Positions 14,549 to 20,317 of a stretch of DNA of 21,808 nt are shown one piece after another (the stretch's first letter is position 1; every line of letters starts with the position of its first letter). This stretch comes from JABIBU01 sp964464685. GTDB taxonomy: Bacteria; Patescibacteriota; Patescibacteriia; Magasanikbacterales; UBA922. Position numbers and translations under genes: made by a program. The notes under the pieces were generated by a model that ran no database searches, was not told the origin of the DNA, and worked only from the letters and a program-made list of their open reading frames with translations. The stretch is taken from contig CAYXGV010000014.1 of assembly GCA_964464685.1 (NCBI GenBank), positions 1 through 21,808 on the forward strand, read 5' to 3'.

Positions 14549-16309
14549 TTAGTTTAATTGCTTGATCATATATGTCCCATTCTTCCTATATCCCAACTTC
14601 CGATAATACCCCATAACACCCACACCAGAAATAACAGCAAGTTTTTCAAAACCATTTTGTTTGGCAATTTTTTCAGCTTCAAGAACAAGTTTTTTACCCA
14701 TGCCTTTGTGTTGAGAATCTTTTTTACTATGAGTGCCGACATCGAGGAGTTGGCCGTAGGTGTGGAGTTCGCGAATGAAGGCGGAGTTTTTTATTTCAGG
14801 GAGTTTTGAATAAAGTGGAGTGACAGACGCAAGTCTGTCTGGTGTGCTACTATCTCCGCTAGACACACTTGCGTGTGTCACTCCTTCTGGTAAACGCAAT
14901 CGTAAAAATGCAAACATAACTTCTCTTTTATTATCTTCAAAACTCAAAAAATATTCAGTACCACCAACAGTTTCATATTTATCTACAAACAATTTTGGCT
15001 TTATTGATAACACCCCCCTTGTTCCCCCCTTATTAGGGGGGAGGTGTTCTCCCCCTAATAAGGGGGAGTCAGAGGGGGTGTTGGTTTTGTGCCCTACTTC
15101 TCTGCAACGTAAACATTGGCATTGGAGGCCTCGTTTTTTCATTTCAGCACTTAAATATTCTCGTAGATTAGTTATGGTATTTCCTGCTTCAATATCATTT
15201 GTTGGAATATCACGAATTAAACGAGAGATTCGGCAGTAGCGGGGGGTTGAAGTTTTCATTTCTATAAGTGCGTTGAAAAGTTGTTTTTCGCTGTATGATT
15301 TGTATTTGCCAGATTGCATCCATTTATAAAGTGGGGCAGATTTAATAACAGTACATGGATAAATTTTTACCATATCTGGTTTAAAACCATGATCAGTAAA
15401 CAACATTTTATACATTTCAACATCGTGTTTGGCTGTTGATCCTGGTAGATCAGGCATAAAGTGTAAATCAACTTTAAAACCAGCTTGTCGTAACAAAAAC
15501 ATAGCATCTTTGAATTGTTGCACTGTGTGACCGCGTTTATTTAATTTTAAAATTTCGTCATCCGGAGCCTGTAATCCCAATTCAATTCTGGTACAACCCA
15601 TTTGGCGCATGTGATAAATTGATTCTGGTGTTATCAAATCTGGACGGGTTTCAAGAGTTAATCCTATGATTTTGTGTTTAGCGTGTTTATCGTTGTAGGT
15701 TTGTTCTTCTTCTAAATCTTTTTGTAATTCTTTAATATCCGGATATCCAGATAATCCAGATTTTCGGATGGGTTGGTGGTGTGTTAAATCGTTACAGGCT
15801 CTAAATGATTCTAAAATAAACCAATATTGATAATCAAGTGGATAAAAATTCCATGATCCGCCTTTGATAATATATTCAATTTTATCAGTTGGATGAGATG
15901 ATTTTTGGAGCATCTCAATTCGTTTGGACATTTGTTCATAAGGGTCAAAAGCCAAATTCAAAGCTCGGGCAGCGGCAGGTTCGGAAGACAAATAACTTTT
16001 TGGCATGCGAGCTTCGCTGGGGCAATAGACACATTTTCCGGGACAAGCGTAAGGTTTGGTTAGTGAAGTGACAATGGCCACACCTGACAAGGTGCGAATA
16101 CCGGCTTTTCTTAAAAATAGCTCTAAGTTTTTATCGGCTTTAGCTCTTTTCTTTTTTATCAAATTTTGGTATGATTCTAATAAGTCGCGGTTTGATGGTT
16201 GGGTCGTCTTTAGCTTACCACATACCTTTCTGCGGATATTATCAAACTCAGCCTTGGTGGAAGGATTTTTATCAATTATTTCTAAAATTATTTTTTCGTT
16301 AAGATCCAT
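14549..16309 (-). CDS. elp3: Elp3-family tRNA U34 acetyltransferase (radical SAM plus GNAT)
   Basis: Elp3 enzymes use radical SAM chemistry and acetyl-CoA to build carboxymethyl-type groups on tRNA wobble uridine. Seen in 586 residues: an N-terminal helical region, YACPGKCVYCP with Cys89, 93 and 96 followed by SYLSSEPAAARA, TLETRPD, GCTRIELGLQ, the CQCLRCREVG zinc region, then the C-terminal GNAT domain with FLSFED, IRELHTYGQ, QHKGMGKKL and GVMGYYRKLGYRK. Two in-frame palindromic repeats add about 24 residues each: 15009-15082 between the zinc region and GNAT, and 14817-14884 inside GNAT between FLRLRLP and IRELHTYG. Both fall in loops, so the domain cores stay intact. The ATG at 16309 fits relatives; an ATG at 16345 would overlap the divergent methyltransferase gene. 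Confidence 0.93.
   Translation of the reverse strand: MDLNEKIILEIIDKNPSTKAEFDNIRRKVCGKLKTTQPSNRDLLESYQNLIKKKRAKADKNLELFLRKAGIRTLSGVAIVTSLTKPYACPGKCVYCPSEARMPKSYLSSEPAAARALNLAFDPYEQMSKRIEMLQKSSHPTDKIEYIIKGGSWNFYPLDYQYWFILESFRACNDLTHHQPIRKSGLSGYPDIKELQKDLEEEQTYNDKHAKHKIIGLTLETRPDLITPESIYHMRQMGCTRIELGLQAPDDEILKLNKRGHTVQQFKDAMFLLRQAGFKVDLHFMPDLPGSTAKHDVEMYKMLFTDHGFKPDMVKIYPCTVIKSAPLYKWMQSGKYKSYSEKQLFNALIEMKTSTPRYCRISRLIRDIPTNDIEAGNTITNLREYLSAEMKKRGLQCQCLRCREVGHKTNTPSDSPLLGGEHLPPNKGGTRGVLSIKPKLFVDKYETVGGTEYFLSFEDNKREVMFAFLRLRLPEGVTHASVSSGDSSTPDRLASVTPLYSKLPEIKNSAFIRELHTYGQLLDVGTHSKKDSQHKGMGKKLVLEAEKIAKQNGFEKLAVISGVGVMGYYRKLGYRKNGTYMIKQLN
14817..14884. repeat. 68-bp double-hairpin (REPIN-like) element, in frame in elp3
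   Basis: Both ends read GGAGTGACA inward. Each 24-base arm is itself a hairpin with a GCAA/TTGC loop. It is homologous to the 68-bp element at 17404-17471 in the RAYT gene, sharing arms but not the 20-base centre. One arm differs by two bases (14817-14840: ACAGAC loop GTCTGT instead of ACACAC loop GTGTGT). These changes are compensatory within the hairpin. The element is translated as GVTHASVS...RLASVTP. Confidence 0.9.
15009..15082. repeat. 74-bp CCCCCTAATAAGGGGG palindromic element, in frame in elp3
   Basis: Outer arms AACACCCCC (15009-15017) and GGGGGTGTT (15074-15082). Inside are two hairpins, CCCCCTTATTAGGGGGG and CCCCCTAATAAGGGGG. Translated on the minus strand as an approximately 24-residue insertion containing SPLLGGEHLPPNKGG. 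Palindromes of this sequence type occur in many bacterial genomes, from general knowledge. Confidence 0.9.
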
Positions 16310-16316
16310 TTTATAT

Positions 16317-17006
16317 ATGTTAGATAAAGATTTAGTACAACTCAATAAAGAAACTTATAATAAAATTGCCAAGCTGTTTGCACAGACGCGTCAGTATCTT
16401 TGGGATGATCTGAAACCTTTAAAAAAATATACCAAGGATAATTTTAAGGTTTTAGATTTGGGTTGTGGACCAGGTCGATTATACCACCTTTTCAAAGATT
16501 TTCAAGGGGTGGATTATACTGGGGTTGATCAAAGCAAAGGTCAGTTAGATATAGCAAAGGAAGATTTTCCTGAGAATAATTATATAGAAGCTGAAATGAC
16601 CGAACTTCCTTTTGCAAATAATGAGTTTGATATTATTTATTGTATTGCTACTTTTCATCATTTACCTGATGAAAAGAGTAGATTAAAAGGCCTAGAAGAG
16701 ATGAAACGGGTATTAAAATCAGGCGGACATATTATAATGACAAATTGGAATTTGTATTCAGATAGTGTAAATAAAATTGTTGTCAAAAATAAATTTAAAA
16801 AAGATAAAAAAGAATTTATTGTACCGTGGATGAATTCGCAAGGTGAAATAATAGGGGAGAGGTATTATCACGGTTTTACATTGGATGAATTGGAAAATTT
16901 ATTTAAAAAAACCGATCTAGTTTTGGAGAGTCAGTTTTTTTCAAATAAAGGTAAAAAAGTGGATGTGAGTAAGAGTGGAAATATTGTGAGTGTTTTGAAG
17001 AGTTAA
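16317..17006 (+). CDS. Trm9/ALKBH8-like tRNA wobble-uridine methyltransferase
   Basis: A 229-residue class I SAM methyltransferase. Generic features: motif I VLDLGCGPGRL (45-55), GVDQSKGQLDIA, MTELPFANNEFDIIYCIATF, HHLPDEKSR, and RVLKSGGHIIMTNWN. Features that point to the Trm9 group: the N-terminal YNKIAKLFAQTRQYLW (about 14-29) and the late VPWMNSQGEIIGERYYHGF with a following DELENLF helix. In eukaryotes Trm9 methylates cm5U34 made by the Elp3 complex. Here the gene is divergent from elp3, with 7 bases between start codons, which supports the same pathway. I saw no obvious Trm112 partner. The frame is open upstream to 16056, but that is only shadow over elp3. Exact substrate is inference. 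Confidence 0.82.
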   Translation: MLDKDLVQLNKETYNKIAKLFAQTRQYLWDDLKPLKKYTKDNFKVLDLGCGPGRLYHLFKDFQGVDYTGVDQSKGQLDIAKEDFPENNYIEAEMTELPFANNEFDIIYCIATFHHLPDEKSRLKGLEEMKRVLKSGGHIIMTNWNLYSDSVNKIVVKNKFKKDKKEFIVPWMNSQGEIIGERYYHGFTLDELENLFKKTDLVLESQFFSNKGKKVDVSKSGNIVSVLKS

Positions 17007-17028
17007 TTTATGCTGTAATTAAATTAAT

Positions 17029-17133
17029 AGGATTGACGAAATGATCTCGCGCGAATTTCGTTATGAATGTAAGAGTATAGTTGAAGCGTTTGAATAATAA
17101 ATTTCGTGTATTCTCACTCAATTTGTCAATCCT
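17029..17133. repeat. REPIN-like repeat left of the RAYT gene (105 bp)
   Basis: Begins AGGATTGACGAAATGA and ends TCAATTTGTCAATCCT, which are imperfect inverted repeats. A stem ACGAAAT (17036-17042)/ATTTCGT (17055-17061) encloses a TCGCGCGA loop. Arms of about 38 and 34 bases are nearly identical to those of the copy at 17821, while the middle of about 33 bases is unrelated. It lies 6 bases before the RAYT ATG. Confidence 0.88.
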
Positions 17134-17139
17134 ATAAAT

Positions 17140-17814
17140 ATGGAGGAAAAAATAAAACAAAAAAATAAACATAGACCTTTTCATTATTATGACGGACAAT
17201 TTTATTTTGTTTCGGGAACTTGTTATAAAGGGGGTAGTATGTTTTTAACTAATGAAAGAAAAAAAATAATTAAAATAAAATTGGGTGAAATAGCTGACGA
17301 AATGAATATATTTATTTATGCTTGGGTAATTTTAAATAATCATTATCACATACTTTTTAATTTGAACAATCATAAAGAAGAAAATTTTAAGGAGGATGAG
17401 GATGGAGTGACACACGCAAGTGTGTCTGGTGATATTTCTAACGCACAAGACACACTTGCGTGTGTCACTCCATATCAGCAAAGTTATTCTAAGCAAAAAT
17501 TGGCAAATTTTATTAAACGTTTTCACTCAATTACAAGTAAAAATTTAAATGAATTAGACAAAATTTCTGGTCGTAAAGTTTGGCATCAATATTGGGATTA
17601 TTGTGTTAGAAACAAAGTTGACTTTTGGAAGCACTTTAATTATATATTAAAAAATCCCCTTAAACATAAATTAGCTAATAATATTGAGGAGAGTTTTAAT
17701 TATAAATTTTCTAGCAATCTAATTTGGTTAGAAAGATTTGGTTTTGACGGATTGATTGAGGGATTACTTAAATATAAAGTGAAGGAGGTTTGGTACGATG
17801 ATGAGGATGAATGA
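17140..17814 (+). CDS. REP-associated tyrosine transposase (RAYT, Y1 HUH family)
   Basis: Single-stranded DNA endonuclease/transposase related to IS200/IS605 TnpA, expected to cut and rejoin REP hairpins. Seen in 224 residues: an N-terminal RPFHYYDGQFYFVSGTCYK strand, the HUH metal motif NNHYHILF (H68, H70), and the probable catalytic Tyr168 in FNYILKNPLKHKL, typical of the family helix. A REPIN-like 68-bp element is translated in frame at about residues 88-111 (GVTHASVS...LACVTP), between the HUH strand and the KLANFIKRFHS helix. The gene is bracketed by two homologous repeats, the usual layout for RAYT loci. The ATG at 17140 follows the left repeat directly; GGAG follows rather than precedes the ATG, so no Shine-Dalgarno is present. 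All catalytic residues appear intact despite the insertion. Confidence 0.92.
   Translation: MEEKIKQKNKHRPFHYYDGQFYFVSGTCYKGGSMFLTNERKKIIKIKLGEIADEMNIFIYAWVILNNHYHILFNLNNHKEENFKEDEDGVTHASVSGDISNAQDTLACVTPYQQSYSKQKLANFIKRFHSITSKNLNELDKISGRKVWHQYWDYCVRNKVDFWKHFNYILKNPLKHKLANNIEESFNYKFSSNLIWLERFGFDGLIEGLLKYKVKEVWYDDEDE
17404..17471. repeat. 68-bp double-hairpin (REPIN-like) element within the RAYT gene
   Basis: Perfect 24-bp inverted repeat (17404-17427 against 17448-17471), beginning GGAGTGACACACGC at each outer end, with a 20-base centre. Each arm also folds alone: ACACAC, GCAA loop, GTGTGT. GGAG at the foot of the hairpin resembles the conserved tetranucleotide at the foot of REP sequences. 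The homologous copy lies in elp3 at 14817-14884. Confidence 0.92.
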
Positions 17815-17820
17815 CTTTTT

Positions 17821-17926
17821 AGGATTGACGAAATGAGCTCGCGCGAATTTCGTTATGAGTGGAGAAATACGAATAGTGCATTATAGATAACAAATTTTGT
17901 GTATTCTCACTCAATTTGTCATTCCT
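17821..17926. repeat. REPIN-like repeat right of the RAYT gene (106 bp)
   Basis: Begins AGGATTGACGAAATGAGCTC and ends CTCAATTTGTCATTCCT, in the same orientation as the copy at 17029. Conserved arms with a divergent middle match the REPIN pattern of two inverted REPs. It begins 6 bases after the RAYT stop codon. Confidence 0.88.
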
Positions 17927-17960
17927 TTTTTTATTCCTTTTTTCCTATCTTTTTTACGAA

Positions 17961-18878
17961 TTACAATCCTGTAATCAAACAAACCACAACTTTAGTCTTC
18001 CAATCAAAGCCATTGTCTTTGGCTTTTTTTAATCCCGCTACAGATAGGGCAGAGTTGGGAGAGATTTCGAGTCCTGTAGTTTGTTTAACTAATTTTTGTG
18101 CTTCTTTTATTTCTTCATTAGTTACAATCCAGCCGGCACCTTTTGATTGTTTAATTAATTTAACTACTTTGTTTTTGCGGTGAGCCACTTTGTCTACAAT
18201 GGCTCCGGCAATTGATTTTATTGAATCAGTTGGAGATGCTGATATTTTGTCAGTTCCTACAACGAGAGAAGCGATTGGATTGCATCCAGTAGTTTGTACT
18301 ATGTGAATTTGTGGTTTTTGGTCTAGGATAATATAACTTTCACCCAAAAAAGCTTCAGCCAGACCTTGGGCAGTAGTACCAGATGAAGTTGGAATAAAAA
18401 TTGCACCCAGATTTGGAATTTTATCTAGTTCTTCTGCCAATTCATAGTAGCCTAAAAGAGCAGTGTCATCAGTTGATTGGCGGAGATTTTTGGCTAAGCC
18501 ATTTTTATCAATTTGAAAAGCTGTTTGTTTTGGTCGTTCAACTTGTTCAATTTTAATATTTACATCGTTGGTGGTTTTTATTAGACGTTTTAATTTTTCT
18601 CCATCAATGTTTTGCCCAACTAATATTTTTAATTTTAATTTACTTGGGTTGTTGAAATTGTGAACTTGAACAGCAAAAATTGCTGCCAAGGCTGCATTAC
18701 CAGAAGAAGAAATAACAAAGTTAGTTATATTATCTTCTTTAAAATATTTTTTGACCATGAGTGGAATTGATCTACCTTTGTGTGAACCATATTTGTGTTC
18801 GTCTTCACGCTTGAGATAAACATCTTTTACCCCGAGCGCCTCGGCCAACTTGGAATATGGCATTTGGATTGTTTTCAT
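17961..18878 (-). CDS. PLP-dependent enzyme, threonine synthase/cysteine synthase fold type II
   Basis: A 305-residue fold type II PLP enzyme. Seen: the Schiff-base lysine in YGSHKGR (K34), the substrate loop SSSGNAALAAIFA, TALLGYYELAEEL, and the phosphate-binding TSSGTTAQGL. Closest by pattern to threonine synthase-like proteins, but shorter than true threonine synthases (usually over 350 residues), and no amino-acid biosynthesis neighbours confirm a reaction. The ATG at 18878 was chosen because the frame upstream (to 18917) reads through the CGACACACGAC repeat and adds a Cys-rich tail unlike the family. Divergent from the LysW-like gene. Ends 34 bases from the right RAYT repeat. Confidence 0.85.
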   Translation of the reverse strand: MKTIQMPYSKLAEALGVKDVYLKREDEHKYGSHKGRSIPLMVKKYFKEDNITNFVISSSGNAALAAIFAVQVHNFNNPSKLKLKILVGQNIDGEKLKRLIKTTNDVNIKIEQVERPKQTAFQIDKNGLAKNLRQSTDDTALLGYYELAEELDKIPNLGAIFIPTSSGTTAQGLAEAFLGESYIILDQKPQIHIVQTTGCNPIASLVVGTDKISASPTDSIKSIAGAIVDKVAHRKNKVVKLIKQSKGAGWIVTNEEIKEAQKLVKQTTGLEISPNSALSVAGLKKAKDNGFDWKTKVVVCLITGL

Positions 18879-18887
18879 ATTTGGGAC

Positions 18888-18952
18888 ACGACACACGACA
18901 CACATAGCACGACACAATTCGTATGGGTAGTGTTATGTGAGTCGTGTGTCGT
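18888..18952. repeat. CGACACACGAC inverted repeat
   Basis: ACGACACACGAC (18888-18899) and GTCGTGTGTCGT (18941-18952) are a perfect 12-bp inverted pair in the 142-bp divergent space between the PLP enzyme and LysW-like genes. It could affect transcription of either gene. Related words appear in the last codons of queH. Confidence 0.75.
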
Positions 18953-18961
18953 AAATTAGGC

Positions 18962-18990
18962 TTGAATTAAATTATTGTCTGTGTTACACT
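18962..18990 (+). promoter_or_regulatory. Possible promoter of the LysW-like gene
   Basis: TTGAAT (18962-18967), 17-bp spacer, TACACT (18985-18990), about 30 bases before the ATG at 19021. Confidence 0.4.
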
Positions 18991-19020
18991 AATGTGACTA
19001 TTATTAATTATATTATCAAT

Positions 19021-19182
19021 ATGCGTTTAATTTGTCCAGAATGTAAAAACGAGGTTGATTTATCAGCTTATCCTAACTTGGCCAAAGACCAGGTGATTGA
19101 GTGTGATGTTTGTGGAATTTCTTTGCTTGTCACTGAGGTAGGCGATGAGGTTCAGGCTGAGATTGTGGATGAAGGTAAGTAG
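19021..19182 (+). CDS. LysW-like zinc-ribbon protein
   Basis: A 53-residue protein with an N-terminal zinc ribbon CPEC (5-8) and CDVC (28-31), and an acidic tail. The layout (CPEC, about 19 residues, CDVCG, then LLV and EVQAEIV) matches LysW, the amino-group carrier protein of Thermus/archaeal lysine and arginine synthesis. The C-terminal EDWGE, whose Glu carries the substrate, is absent: this protein ends EIVDEGK. Other lysine genes are not in view, so a carrier role is doubtful. A generic zinc-ribbon or Trm112-like adaptor is an alternative. The ATG at 19021 was chosen over one at 18994, since the motif then begins at residue 5. Confidence 0.75.
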   Translation: MRLICPECKNEVDLSAYPNLAKDQVIECDVCGISLLVTEVGDEVQAEIVDEGK

Positions 19183-19189
19183 ACAGCCG

Positions 19190-19222
19190 TAAGCCATAAG
19201 TTTTAAGCCATAAGCTATAAGC
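19190..19222. repeat. AAGCCATAAG word repeat running into an assembly gap
   Basis: TAAGCCATAAGTTTTAAGCCATAAGCTATAAGC words directly border the run of N, which suggests that the repeat caused the assembly break. Confidence 0.6.
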
Positions 19223-19322
19223 NNNNNNNNNNNNNNNNNNNNNNNNNNNNNNNNNNNNNNNNNNNNNNNNNNNNNNNNNNNNNNNNNNNNNNNNNNNNNN
19301 NNNNNNNNNNNNNNNNNNNNNN
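19223..19322. other. Assembly gap (100 N)
   Basis: Exactly 100 undetermined bases. It removes the C-terminal codons of the GNAT gene that runs in from the right. Confidence 0.99.
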
Positions 19323-19730
19323 GGCTTTGGTTTTACCGGCTGGTTCAAAACCGAATTTTTTATAAAAATCAGTTAAATGTTTTTCTTGCGGATCGTGTGT
19401 GACAGAAAAATATTTATATTTTTTAGAAAATTTTTGTTTTAATACAAATTTTACAAGTTGGCTACCAATATTTTGTTTACGATATTTTGGTAGGATAAAT
19501 AGCTCGGAAATAAAAATTGATTCAGGAAGTTCTTGGTGATTTGAATTAAGAAATTCTAGTGAGATATAGCCCACGATATTGTCGTCAGCTTGGGCTACAA
19601 AAATTTGTTTATTTTTGATTTGTTCCTGTAGTCTTTCTTCACTATTTTCTTTTTCAGAATCCAAAATATTCGACATGTCTTTGATCGTCTCCAATTCGGT
19701 AAGTTTGGCATTTCTGATGGTAATTTTCAT
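19323..19730 (-). CDS. GNAT-family N-acetyltransferase, 3' end lost in the gap
   Basis: Predicted acetyl-CoA-dependent acetyltransferase; substrate unknown. About 136 residues are visible: N-terminal ITIRNAKLTELETIKDM, FVAQADDNIVGYISLEF, the acetyl-CoA-binding motif A in LFILPKYRKQNIGSQLVKFV, and FYKKFGFEPAG near the end of the fold. Only a short tail should be missing, so the stop codon lies in the N run. The ATG at 19730 follows the Nudix stop by 3 bases, which indicates co-transcription with that gene and with the mpl-like gene. Confidence 0.88.
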
Positions 19731-19733
19731 ATT

Positions 19734-20291
19734 TTATTTTTGAAAAAGTTTTTGTTTGAATTGGGATAGTTTACCCTGTTGAGTAAATCCGAGTATATCT
19801 AGGGCAATGTCTTGGGAGCGAAAGTTTTCTAATAAAATAATTTTTTTAAATTCTGTAAAGTTTAATTTTAGCACTTTAATTTTTTCTCCTTTGTCTAGAG
19901 TTTGTTTTTTTGTCTGGTGACAATTACGAGCGATATAATTAAACATATTCCACTCCATTTTGTGATAGAGCGCTTTGGTGTTAATTAATTCCCAGTCATC
20001 GGATTCATAGCCAGATTCTTCCAAAAGTTCGCGTTTGGCAGCAACTAATGGTTTTTCTCCTTTGTCCACCCGTCCACCAAAAACAGAATAAAAATATTTT
20101 TTATAATTTGGTTGGATTTGTCTGGCTATTAAAATTTTTTTGTCAGGAGTGGTGGCAATGATTTGAACTGTATCGGCTCGTTTCAACATTTCAAAAGTTT
20201 CTATGCTGTTGTCAAACATTTTTTGTTTCCATTGATAAACGTCAAAGAGCACGCCAGTGAATACTTTTTTTGCTTTATCAGGTATTTTCAT
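19734..20291 (-). CDS. Nudix hydrolase, ADP-ribose pyrophosphatase-like
   Basis: A 185-residue Nudix protein with a perfect Nudix box at about 73-95: G, five residues, E, seven residues, then RELLEESGY. The N-terminal DNSIETFEMLKRADTVQIIA and the IARQIQPNYKKYFYSVFGG that precedes the box resemble ADP-sugar pyrophosphatases. The exact substrate remains open. It lies 26 bases downstream of the mpl-like gene and 3 bases upstream of the GNAT gene, apparently one transcript. The spacer before it holds TTATTCTGCTTATTACTTATT repeat words. Confidence 0.87.
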   Translation of the reverse strand: MKIPDKAKKVFTGVLFDVYQWKQKMFDNSIETFEMLKRADTVQIIATTPDKKILIARQIQPNYKKYFYSVFGGRVDKGEKPLVAAKRELLEESGYESDDWELINTKALYHKMEWNMFNYIARNCHQTKKQTLDKGEKIKVLKLNFTEFKKIILLENFRSQDIALDILGFTQQGKLSQFKQKLFQK

Positions 20292-20317
20292 ATTAAGTTT
20301 TTTACTTATTCTGCTTA

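Noticed and set aside
14820..15239. Plus-strand frame of 139 residues over elp3
   Set aside because: It is a shadow created by the two palindromic repeats, which stay open on both strands.
16056..16316. N-terminal extension of the Trm9-like gene back to 16056
   Set aside because: It is antisense to conserved elp3 codons, and the protein aligns to Trm9-like enzymes from the ATG at 16317.
17029..17926. CRISPR array or classic insertion sequence ends
   Set aside because: There are only two copies about 790 bases apart with a RAYT between them, with no regular spacers. The arms with variable middle fit REPINs rather than IS ends or CRISPR.
18879..18917. Longer PLP-enzyme start at 18917
   Set aside because: The 13 extra residues come from the CGACACACGAC inverted repeat; the ATG at 18878 fits the family.
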